Below are positions 1 through 5,697 of a stretch of DNA of 10,314 bases, one piece after another; within the stretch, counting starts at the first letter, position 1, and the number at the start of each line of letters is the position of its first letter. Made by a program: the position numbers and the translations under genes. Source of the stretch: Ruminococcaceae bacterium UBA6845 (lineage in GTDB: Bacteria > Bacillota > Clostridia > Oscillospirales > Acutalibacteraceae); assembly GCA_002449395.1 (NCBI GenBank), contig DKDP01000035.1, positions 1 to 10,314 on the forward strand. The letters are read 5' to 3'. The notes below the pieces were generated by a model that was given only the letters and a program-made list of their open reading frames with translations, made no database searches and had not been told where the DNA came from.

Positions 1-54
1 AGGGGCGCCTAAGAAAATCCTGTCGACACTTCGCTCCCCCTAAAGGGGCGCCTA
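1..54. repeat. GC-rich direct and palindromic intergenic repeat
   Basis: An 11-base direct repeat, AGGGGCGCCTA, lies at 1-11 and again at 44-54. Between the copies, CCCC at about 37-40 and GGGG at 45-48 can form a small hairpin across CTAAA, and TGTCGACA (21-28) is a self-complementary octamer. The first copy touches the window edge, so the element may extend further left. Its make-up (runs of C and G around a short AT loop, then a CG-rich palindrome) resembles the element at the right edge of the window. I infer a dispersed intergenic palindromic repeat; no coding is seen. Confidence 0.5.
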
Positions 55-79
55 TTATGGTTTCTGCGGAATGTTCCGA

Positions 80-111
80 CATCTAAAATCCAGCATCTAA
101 AATCTAAAATC
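80..111. repeat. Short degenerate tandem repeat, CATCTAAAATC unit
   Basis: CATCTAAAATC occurs at 80-90 and 94-104, followed by a partial unit TAAAATC at 105-111. The array runs to within three bases of the stop codon of the cyclophilin gene (minus strand, 114-116), so it lies in that gene's 3' untranslated region. No T-rich hairpin is visible here, so transcription of the cyclophilin gene may run into the repeat region at 1-54. The function is unknown; replication slippage is the simplest explanation. Confidence 0.6.
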
Positions 112-113
112 TA

Positions 114-719
114 TCATCTGCCCTCATACTCGCCGATCTCGATTTTCTCGATAACGACGTCGTCGAACGGCTTATCCATCAGATCGACTCGGGTCTTTGC
201 GATCTCGTCGACAACGTCCATTCCCTCATAAGCCTGACCGAAAACGGTGTGCTTGAAATCGAGCCACGGTGTTCCGCCGACCTTTTTATAGTCTGCGATA
301 CAGTCGGCCGGGAACATCTTTTCGCCGATCATTTCCATCTGACCCATAAGGTTGCCGTCAACCGTGCCCGCCTGGACGATGAAGAACTGGCTTCCGTTCG
401 TTCCGGGACCTGCGTTTGCCATCGAAAGTGCGCCTCTGACGTTGTGAAGTCCGAGGTCAAACTCATCCTCAAAGGGTGCGCCCCAGATGCTCTCTCCGCC
501 TCTGCCGGTGCCTGTCGGGTCACCGCCCTGAATCATAAAATTATTGATTACACGGTGGAAGATGATACCCTCATAGTAGCCGTTTTTGGCGTGAGTTGTG
601 AAATTCTCTACGGTTTTCGGGCACTCGTTCGGGAAGAGCTTGAATTTGATTGTGCCCCTGTTCGTTTTCATAATTGCGATCATGTCGCCCTTTGCGGGCA
701 TAGAAAGCTGTGAAGCCAT
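114..719 (-). CDS. Cyclophilin-type peptidyl-prolyl cis-trans isomerase
   Basis: This 201-residue protein catalyses cis-trans isomerisation of prolyl bonds during folding. Nearly the whole length is one cyclophilin domain (about 12-197). Family signatures visible are FHRVINNFMIQGG (54-66), with the catalytic Arg56, Phe61 and Gln64 equivalents, GPGTNGSQFFI (104-114) and WLDFKHTVFG (152-161), which holds the Trp and His equivalent to the drug-binding-pocket residues of human CypA. About 35 extra residues (115-150) separate the last two signatures, an insertion I believe is common in Firmicute members. There is no signal peptide or membrane segment, so it is probably cytoplasmic. The start at 719 is supported by GGAGG about eight bases upstream; internal Met7, Met13 and Met17 are less well placed. 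It has its own promoter (751-779) although it lies downstream of the deacetylase gene on the same strand. The family is certain; the substrates are unknown. Confidence 0.95.
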   Translation of the reverse strand: MASQLSMPAKGDMIAIMKTNRGTIKFKLFPNECPKTVENFTTHAKNGYYEGIIFHRVINNFMIQGGDPTGTGRGGESIWGAPFEDEFDLGLHNVRGALSMANAGPGTNGSQFFIVQAGTVDGNLMGQMEMIGEKMFPADCIADYKKVGGTPWLDFKHTVFGQAYEGMDVVDEIAKTRVDLMDKPFDDVVIEKIEIGEYEGR

Positions 720-750
720 AATTGATTCCTCCGATTTATTTGATGGGTCA

Positions 751-779
751 ATTATAGCATTTCACAGCTCAAAATGCAA
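751..779 (-). promoter_or_regulatory. Sigma-A type promoter of the cyclophilin gene
   Basis: Read on the minus strand, TTGCAT (779-774), a 17-base spacer and a perfect TATAAT (756-751) are seen, with TG one base before the -10 box (extended -10). The inferred start near 744 gives a leader of about 25 bases that contains the GGAGG site before the start at 719. This implies constitutive expression independent of the upstream sporulation-type gene. Confidence 0.85.
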
Positions 780-833
780 TACGCCGATATTCTAAAAAAT
801 TGTTGTACCGATAATTATAATATGATATAATAA

Positions 834-1748
834 TTATATCTTCAGTTCATCAAGGCTTTTAAACTCGTAGCCCTGCTCCCTCGCATAGTCGATTATACGT
901 CCCATCGCCCCGGCATTGTCGGAGGAGACGGCGTGCAGGAGAATTATTGCGCCCGGGTGCAGGCGTGCGGTCACCTTTTGGAAGGCGTAGTCCGCCCCTT
1001 TCTGAGCCTTGGTGTCCCAGTCGGCGTATGATAGCGACCAAAAAACGCTTGTAAATCCGAGCGAACCGACAAGCTCGAGCGCACACTCGGAATAATCGCC
1101 TTTCGGAAAGCGGAAATACGGCGAGGTATATCCGAAATTCGAGCGCAGATAATTGTCGCAGTCCTGAATCTCCTTTGTCATCTCACTGCGGCTGATTTCG
1201 TCAAACGACGGGTGTGTGGTCGAATGGTTTCCGACGATGTGACCCTCCTTAATCATACGTGCGATAACCTCGGGAGCCGACTTCATCTCGTCAACCGTGC
1301 AGAAAAACGCCGCCTTGACATTCTTCTGCTTGAGCGTGTCGAGGATTTTATCCGTATATCCGTTGTCGTAGCCGCAGTCGAAGGTCAGGTAAAGCACCTT
1401 TCCCTGGGTTTTCGTGTCATACGTCACCGCCTTATAATTCTTTGACTCAAAGAATTTTTCCGAATCAACGGAAATTTGATGCGGCTTGCCGTCCTTTGCA
1501 ACTCCGTAGGAATGTGAGATTTTTGCGGTTGCAAGACCCCTTGAGTTCTCGGGATCGGTGCATTTCAGCGTGACCTGTTCAAGCGCGGGATATCCCGTGT
1601 AGGTTGCCGCCGCTTTCTTCTGAGTTTTTCCTGCGACGTTTTCCGCCGTTGTCATTTCGGTGATCTCGCCGTCGGGCATATCCGCCGAACAGGAACACAT
1701 CAGGACAAGCAGTACAATTGAAATTAATAAAGCTGTAATTCTTTTCAA
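834..1748 (-). CDS. pdaA: PdaA-like polysaccharide (peptidoglycan) deacetylase, probable lipoprotein
   Basis: A NodB-fold carbohydrate esterase family 4 protein of 304 residues, numbered from the TTG at 1748. The stretch LTFDCGYDNGYT (about 121-132) is typical of the PdaA branch, which deacetylates muramic acid on the way to muramic delta-lactam in spore cortex. Cys125 replaces the second Asp of the classical TFDDG motif (PdaA members usually carry a different residue there too). Other motifs are HSTTH (175-179, metal ligands), RFPKGDYSE from Arg213, and LLHA with catalytic His272. The N-terminus has a hydrophobic core and MCSC, so Cys20 is a plausible lipidation site. An open frame continues to a GTG at 1757, but GGGGTGAT placed before the TTG at 1748 is the better ribosome site and gives a cleaner signal peptide. 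It is divergent from the subtilase gene, and no strong terminator follows. PdaA is the best match; a vegetative deacetylase role is possible. Confidence 0.88.
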   Translation of the reverse strand: MKRITALLISIVLLVLMCSCSADMPDGEITEMTTAENVAGKTQKKAAATYTGYPALEQVTLKCTDPENSRGLATAKISHSYGVAKDGKPHQISVDSEKFFESKNYKAVTYDTKTQGKVLYLTFDCGYDNGYTDKILDTLKQKNVKAAFFCTVDEMKSAPEVIARMIKEGHIVGNHSTTHPSFDEISRSEMTKEIQDCDNYLRSNFGYTSPYFRFPKGDYSECALELVGSLGFTSVFWSLSYADWDTKAQKGADYAFQKVTARLHPGAIILLHAVSSDNAGAMGRIIDYAREQGYEFKSLDELKI

Positions 1749-1789
1749 AATAATCACCCCATACTATTTTTACCGGAGGATGTGATATT

Positions 1790-3616
1790 ATGAAATTCAA
1801 AAAAATAATCTGTATTCTGACCGCCGCAGTCATAGCGCTCGTCTGTCTGCCCGTCGCATCGTTTGCCGAGGACACGGTCGGCGCAGACTATGTTGACGGC
1901 GAGGTTATTTTTGAATACACCGCCCCCTCCTCGGGCGGAGCACGCAGAGCGAACAGCAATTTCAAATCACGTCTTTCGGCTCTCGGCGTTACTCAGACGA
2001 GGGAGATCGACACCTATGAGGACAGCACGCTTTTCACAACTTCTTCCGTGACCTCAAGAACCGCTACATATGTTGCTAAAATCAGCGGAGATGTTGAAAA
2101 AACCTGCCGTGAGCTTGAAAAAATCGACGGTGTGAGCTATGCCGAGCCGAACTATCTTTTTGAAACCTGCGGCTACACGGTGCCGAGGGAGCTGACCGCT
2201 CCGTCAAACAACTACGTTAATTATGAAAAATGGTATCTTGACACCGTTATGAACATCCCCGCCGCCTGGGAAAAATATCAGACCTGCGGCGAGGGTGTTA
2301 CCGTTGCGGTTATTGACAACGGATTCTATGTCGATGCGACCGATTTCCCGACAAATCTCTGGGACGACGGTAACGGCAACCACGGCTGGAACACCGCAAA
2401 CAATTCCGCCGATATCTCGCCCGTTTACAGGAACGGAACTGCGCTCGCCGACAGCGCACACGGCTCAAACGTTGCCGGTATAATCGGAATGGCGTCGAAC
2501 GGTTCAAACTTCGTCGGAGCGGCTTTCGGCGCAGAGCTTATGCTCATAAGGGTTGCAAACGGCGGCGCAACAACGAAAACGGACGCCGACGGCAACACTG
2601 TCTACTACACCGCAATCACTTCCGATGCGGTTGCCGCAGGCATAAACTATGCAAAACAGCACAATGCCGATGTGATCAGTATGTCGCTCGGTGTGTCGGC
2701 TTATCCAAACGTCATCCGCAACGCCGTGAACTCCGCCTACAATGCCGGAACGGTTATAATCGCCTCGGCGGGCAATTCCGCTATGGGAAGCAAAACGGGG
2801 CTCTCCTACCCTGCCGCCGCAAGCAATGTTATCGGCGTTATGGCAATCGGTCAGGCAAACACGTCGATGCTCACCGATTTTTCAAACTACGATGAGGACG
2901 ACGGTCAGTATTATGACATTGCCGCCCCGGGATATGCGATAGTCGGCTGTGGAATCGAAAAGGGCAAGTTTTCAATTATGGCAGGCACGTCTCAGGCGGC
3001 TCCGCTCGTCGCATCCTGTGCGGCGCTGTATCTTTCCGTCTACCCCGACAGTTCGGTTGACGACGTATACAATGCAATAAGAAAATCCTCGACCAAGACC
3101 GTAATCTCAAACACCTCGGTCTCCACGACCAAGAGATATAAATACAAGAGCCTCAATGCGGTCGAGATGCTCGACTACGGCGAGGTCAAGCCCGAGATTG
3201 TCTTTGACCTGTCCACGACAGTTATGTCCGATTCAAAAAGAGGCTATATCTACGGACTGGACGAGGGATATGCGGATATCGCAAGCTATGTAACCGTAAC
3301 CGAGGGTACGGGCAGTGCCGAATTTGTACCGACAGCCCTCGGCAACGGAACGGGTTCCGTCCTCAATGTTTATACAATTCGGGGTGTCCTTTACAAATCA
3401 TATACAATTATACTGTTCGGCGACGTCAACGGCGACTGCAAAATAAACGGTGAGGACTCCGTTATTGTCTCCTGCATCGAAAACGGAATGGGCGAATATG
3501 CCGACTGCGTTAAATTTGCCGCAGATACGGACTTTGACGACGCCGTGGGTCAGAGCGACATTGATCAGATCAACAGCTACGCAATAGGTCTGGGTGCCGT
3601 GTCGCAGATAAGGTAG
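1790..3616 (+). CDS. Secreted subtilisin-like (S8) serine protease with C-terminal dockerin-like module
   Basis: This 608-residue extracellular endopeptidase begins with a signal peptide (1-26, cut probably after SFA). A propeptide-like region (about 31-127) ends in VSYAEPNYLF, typical of inhibitor-like subtilase propeptides. The S8 catalytic domain (about 140-435) holds the triad Asp176 (AVIDNG), His224 (AHGSNVAG) and Ser401 (AGTSQAAP), with oxyanion Asn329 (ASAGNS). A beta-rich linker (about 467-543) leads to a dockerin-like pair of calcium loops: DVNGDCKINGED (Asp545, Asn547, Asp549, Asp556) and a second with Asp579, Asp581, Asp583 and Asp590. Type I dockerins dock to cohesins in cellulosomes, but no cohesin is encoded here, and in many gut Clostridia such modules occur without a known scaffold. 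GGAGG ten bases upstream supports the ATG at 1790. No promoter is evident in the 41 bases separating it from the divergent deacetylase, and no terminator follows. The substrate is unknown. Confidence 0.93.
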   Translation: MKFKKIICILTAAVIALVCLPVASFAEDTVGADYVDGEVIFEYTAPSSGGARRANSNFKSRLSALGVTQTREIDTYEDSTLFTTSSVTSRTATYVAKISGDVEKTCRELEKIDGVSYAEPNYLFETCGYTVPRELTAPSNNYVNYEKWYLDTVMNIPAAWEKYQTCGEGVTVAVIDNGFYVDATDFPTNLWDDGNGNHGWNTANNSADISPVYRNGTALADSAHGSNVAGIIGMASNGSNFVGAAFGAELMLIRVANGGATTKTDADGNTVYYTAITSDAVAAGINYAKQHNADVISMSLGVSAYPNVIRNAVNSAYNAGTVIIASAGNSAMGSKTGLSYPAAASNVIGVMAIGQANTSMLTDFSNYDEDDGQYYDIAAPGYAIVGCGIEKGKFSIMAGTSQAAPLVASCAALYLSVYPDSSVDDVYNAIRKSSTKTVISNTSVSTTKRYKYKSLNAVEMLDYGEVKPEIVFDLSTTVMSDSKRGYIYGLDEGYADIASYVTVTEGTGSAEFVPTALGNGTGSVLNVYTIRGVLYKSYTIILFGDVNGDCKINGEDSVIVSCIENGMGEYADCVKFAADTDFDDAVGQSDIDQINSYAIGLGAVSQIR

Positions 3617-4483
3617 TCAGTTCCCGACAAGCATCATCATCTCATCGACGGATATATCGGGCTGGAGCGCCTTGTTTATCGACATTCCGATCAGCTCGGA
3701 CGCACGCTCGATCACGATATCAATCTCACGGGGTGTGATTATCATATCACGGCTTTCTGTCGGAATCTCGCTGTGCGAGCCTGTCAGATCGGCGACGAGC
3801 GTACCGACGTCAACAACCGTCGGAATCCCGACCGATATTACGGGAACGCCGACGGAGCGCTCGGTTATCTCCTTTCTCGCATTGCCGACGCCCGACCCCG
3901 GGATTATCCCTATATCCGAGATCTGGATCGTTGTGCCGAGCCTTGACAGCTTTCTTGCGGCGAGTGCGTCAACAACAATTATTGCCGACGGCGACACCGC
4001 ACCGACAAGTCCCCTTACCGATTCCGCCGCCTCAAGTCCCGTCCGTCCGAGCACACCGGGGACGAAGCCCGCAACGCTTCTGAGCTCGCCGAGACCGATC
4101 TCGTCGGACAGCTCTTTTCCGATATGCCGAGTTGCGAGCACCATTGAAACACTCTTCGGCCCCACTGCGTCGGGCGTTATCCGAGTGTTGCCGAGACCGA
4201 CGGCAAGTATCGACCCGTCCTTCGGCAGGAGCGATCTCAGCTGTGCGGCAATCGCCTCTATCATATCCTCGTCGGTGACGGGATTTTTCATCAGCTCGGG
4301 TATTTCGGCGGTGATATATGTGCCGATCGGCTTGCCGAGAGCCTCGCTCCCCTTTTCGTCAATCACCCTGATTTTGGTGAATTTAACGCCGCCGAGAGCG
4401 AACTCCCCGCTTTCGACTCCCTCAGGTTCTTTCTTGCCGAGGAGCTCACGTTTTTCAAGCGCAAGGTCGGTTCTCAAATCCAT
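3617..4483 (-). CDS. gpr: Spore germination protease GPR (peptidase family A25)
   Basis: GPR degrades small acid-soluble spore proteins when a spore germinates, freeing DNA and amino acids. Numbered from the ATG at 4483 (288 residues), signatures are RTDLALE (4-10), the VGLGNTRITPDAVGP block with conserved Asp105, FVPGVLGRTGLE, VVDALAAR with conserved Asp172, and the Gly-rich QISDIGIIPGSGVGN followed by GVPVISVGIPTVVD. A frame extends to a TTG at 4498, but GGAGAGAG lies suitably before the ATG and nothing resembling a ribosome site precedes the TTG. The protein is shorter than the roughly 370-residue Bacillus enzymes because the stretch between GIPTVVD and the C-terminal TPREID block is much reduced, and few residues precede RTD. 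Adjacency to rpsT is also known from Bacillus; spoIIP, which often follows gpr there, is absent. Its stop abuts that of the convergent subtilase. I saw no convincing sigma-G promoter. Confidence 0.95.
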   Translation of the reverse strand: MDLRTDLALEKRELLGKKEPEGVESGEFALGGVKFTKIRVIDEKGSEALGKPIGTYITAEIPELMKNPVTDEDMIEAIAAQLRSLLPKDGSILAVGLGNTRITPDAVGPKSVSMVLATRHIGKELSDEIGLGELRSVAGFVPGVLGRTGLEAAESVRGLVGAVSPSAIIVVDALAARKLSRLGTTIQISDIGIIPGSGVGNARKEITERSVGVPVISVGIPTVVDVGTLVADLTGSHSEIPTESRDMIITPREIDIVIERASELIGMSINKALQPDISVDEMMMLVGN

Positions 4484-4550
4484 TAAATCTCTCTCCAATC
4501 GAAATATATAAAAAATAATCGGTCTTTTTTAAAAAATATCGAAAAAACAC

Positions 4551-4579
4551 TTGCAATTTAAGCGTTTTAATGATATCAT
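4551..4579 (+). promoter_or_regulatory. Sigma-A type promoter of rpsT
   Basis: TTGCAA (4551-4556), a 17-base spacer and TATCAT (4574-4579) preceded by TGA, an extended -10. The inferred transcript start near 4586 gives a leader of about 33 bases ending in the strong site AAAGGAGGTG before rpsT. No regulatory stem-loop fits in so short a leader. Confidence 0.85.
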
Positions 4580-4618
4580 AACTAACTGTGTAATGCATTT
4601 ATTAAAGGAGGTGCAACA

Positions 4619-4873
4619 ATGGCAAACATTAAATCAGCTAAGAAAAGAGTGCTTGTTAACCAGACCAAGGCTGCACGCAACAAGTCAAGAAATTCTGCAA
4701 TGAAGACCGCTATCAAGAAGGCTCACGTTGCTGCTGAGACAAATGCAGCAGATAAGGAAGCAGTCGTAAGAGCAGCTATCAAGAAGGTAGATCAGGCTTG
4801 CGCTAAGAACCTTATTCACAAAAACAACGCTGCCAGAAAGAAGTCGGCTCTTGCAAAGCTCCTTGCAGACTAA
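4619..4873 (+). CDS. rpsT: Small ribosomal subunit protein bS20
   Basis: This 84-residue, Lys/Ala-rich basic protein opens MANIKSAKKRVLVNQ, the typical S20 start, and has the family's repeated helical pattern with NKSRNSAMKTAIKKA in the first third and HKNNAARKKSALAKLL at the end. S20 binds 16S rRNA early in assembly of the 30S subunit. Length matches the family (about 85-90). The perfect site AAAGGAGGTG (4604-4613) stands six bases before the ATG. Codon choice is visibly biased (AAG, GCT, GTT, CTT) compared with the GC-rich codons of its neighbours, as expected for high expression. It is a single-gene unit with its own promoter and terminator, divergent from gpr. Confidence 0.98.
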   Translation: MANIKSAKKRVLVNQTKAARNKSRNSAMKTAIKKAHVAAETNAADKEAVVRAAIKKVDQACAKNLIHKNNAARKKSALAKLLAD

Positions 4874-4890
4874 TCGGAATGCGGCATAAC

Positions 4891-4922
4891 GGACGGGATT
4901 ATTTCCGTCCTTTTGTTTTTTT
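4891..4922 (+). terminator. Rho-independent terminator of rpsT
   Basis: GGACGG (4891-4896) pairs with CCGTCC (4905-4910) around an eight-base AT-rich loop, followed by TTTTG and a further run of T to 4922. It lies 18 bases past the rpsT stop codon. Confidence 0.93.
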
Positions 4923-4981
4923 CGGGGAGTATTACAATGCCCTGCATTTGTGTATAAAAAATGAATTTATCTCAAAAAGAC

Positions 4982-5010
4982 TTGACTTTATTTTGCTCCT
5001 ATACTATAAT
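4982..5010 (+). promoter_or_regulatory. Near-consensus sigma-A promoter of the small membrane protein gene
   Basis: TTGACT (4982-4987), a 17-base spacer and a perfect TATAAT (5005-5010). Start of transcription is expected near 5017, giving a leader of about 26 bases. This is the closest match to consensus in the window and suggests strong constitutive expression in growing cells. Confidence 0.92.
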
Positions 5011-5042
5011 TAGGGAAATAAAACATTTGGAGGTTTTCAACT

Positions 5043-5237
5043 ATGTGCGATGTTATAAAGAAGATTTTTAAGGTAGTAGGTATCCTTGTTGCTATCGCAG
5101 GTGCAATTGCAGGCGTTTATTATCTTGTAACAAAGGTTCTTCCCTGCAAGAACGAGGTTGCAGACGATGACGAGAGCGATTATGTTTCCTGCTCATGCTG
5201 TGACGCAGAGGAGCCCGTTGAGGTAGAGGCTAAATAA
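5043..5237 (+). CDS. Small single-pass membrane protein with Cys-containing acidic tail, function unknown
   Basis: I do not recognise this 64-residue protein. It opens with a short basic stretch (KKIFK, 6-10), then a hydrophobic segment (about 11-33) rich in Ala, Ile, Val and Gly that should span the membrane. A polar acidic tail follows with DDDESD (41-46), a cysteine cluster Cys50-Ser-Cys52-Cys53, and a Glu/Val-rich end. Cys2 and Cys35 are further cysteines, Cys35 just after the membrane segment. Basic residues ahead of the helix suggest an N-in, C-out topology, which would put the cysteines outside. GGAGG (5029-5033) precedes the ATG by nine bases. A near-consensus promoter and a strong terminator, both its own, make it a real and probably well-expressed monocistronic gene; codon choice resembles rpsT more than the GC-rich neighbours. 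Metal binding or a membrane-associated accessory role can be imagined, but nothing here decides it. Confidence 0.85.
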   Translation: MCDVIKKIFKVVGILVAIAGAIAGVYYLVTKVLPCKNEVADDDESDYVSCSCCDAEEPVEVEAK

Positions 5238-5257
5238 GCCGACATATTAAACAGAAC

Positions 5258-5287
5258 GGAGTAAGCGAAATGCTTACTCCTTTTTTT
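5258..5287 (+). terminator. Rho-independent terminator of the small membrane protein gene
   Basis: GGAGTAAGC (5258-5266) pairs perfectly over nine bases with GCTTACTCC (5272-5280) around GAAAT, followed by seven T. The T run overlaps the stop codon of the convergent spoVAE gene (5286-5288). Read from the minus strand the hairpin is followed only by GTTCTGTTT, so it would be a weak terminator for spoVAE, though it may act in both directions. Confidence 0.95.
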
Positions 5288-5639
5288 ATTTATTCCCCGG
5301 CTTTGTGACTGCGGAAACGATCAGTCCCGAGATAAGGGCGGTCGCAATTCCCGCCGCTCCCGCGCTGAACGGCCCCGTCAGTATTCCGAGCCAGCCCTGC
5401 TCGCCGATCATCTTCTCCGTGCCCTTGGCGAGCGTGTAGCCGAAGCCCGTCAGCGGAACGGTTGCGCCGCACCCTGCGAAGTCAACGAGGGGCTGATAAA
5501 GTCCGACCGCCTCCAGCGCAACGCCGAGCACGACAAAGATCACGAGTATCCTCGCCGGAGTTATATTCGTAGCGTCGATGAGGGTCTGACCGACAACGCA
5601 GATCAGCCCTCCGATTAAAAATGCCGTTAAAAATTCCAT
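5286..5639 (-). CDS. spoVAE: Stage V sporulation protein AE (SpoVAE/SpoVAEb)
   Basis: A 117-residue integral membrane protein matching the SpoVAE family throughout: GGLICVVGQTLID (10-22), TPARILVIFVVLGV (27-40), FAGCGATVPLTGFGYTLAKG (54-73), then a Gly/Ala-rich terminal helix. About three hydrophobic segments are visible. SpoVA proteins sit in the spore inner membrane and move Ca-dipicolinate in during sporulation and out during germination. They usually lie together as spoVAC-spoVAD-spoVAE, but neither AC nor AD is here. The gene instead follows spoIVFB on the same strand after a 58-base gap, probably in one transcript. AGGGTGAT precedes the ATG. The ATG itself lies in one arm of a 13-bp perfect inverted repeat (5632-5693). 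In Bacillus spoVA is a forespore (sigma-G) operon and spoIVF a mother-cell (sigma-E) operon, so co-transcription would be unexpected; a separate promoter in the short gap is not evident. Confidence 0.93.
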   Translation of the reverse strand: MEFLTAFLIGGLICVVGQTLIDATNITPARILVIFVVLGVALEAVGLYQPLVDFAGCGATVPLTGFGYTLAKGTEKMIGEQGWLGILTGPFSAGAAGIATALISGLIVSAVTKPGNK

Positions 5640-5693
5640 AGAATCACCCTGACATTATTTTCTTTCATCCGTCGGGATTTATTCTATGGAATT
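5632..5693 (-). promoter_or_regulatory. 13-bp perfect inverted repeat enclosing the spoVAE start codon
   Basis: AATTCCATAGAAT (5632-5644) and ATTCTATGGAATT (5681-5693) are exact reverse complements separated by 36 bases. In the minus-strand transcript the upstream arm begins four bases past the spoIVFB stop codon and the downstream arm contains the spoVAE ATG, with the ribosome site AGGGTGA at the 3' end of the loop. A folded stem would mask the start codon. A translational control or coupling device is an inference; a chance or duplicated inverted sequence is the alternative. Confidence 0.6.
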
Positions 5694-5697
5694 ATTT

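Noticed and set aside
249..713. 154-residue open frame opposite the cyclophilin gene
   Set aside because: It mirrors the cyclophilin codons, with no recognised motif and no start signal.
805..840. AT-rich inverted sequence after the deacetylase gene as a terminator
   Set aside because: The arms pair imperfectly, contain almost no G-C pairs, and no clean T run follows.
1739..1767. Plus-strand promoter TTCTTT/TACTAT for the subtilase gene
   Set aside because: The -35 is very poor and the transcript would start on top of the ribosome site at 1775.
3672..4511. 279-residue open frame on the plus strand opposite gpr
   Set aside because: Low-complexity Ser/Thr/Pro/Ile composition with no domain; it is the antisense shadow of the well-supported gpr and has no ribosome site.
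4560..4600. Sigma-G-like boxes (GCATTA, CATTAAAA, minus strand) for gpr
   Set aside because: They lie about 80-120 bases from the gpr start, inside the rpsT promoter region, and fit the consensus poorly.
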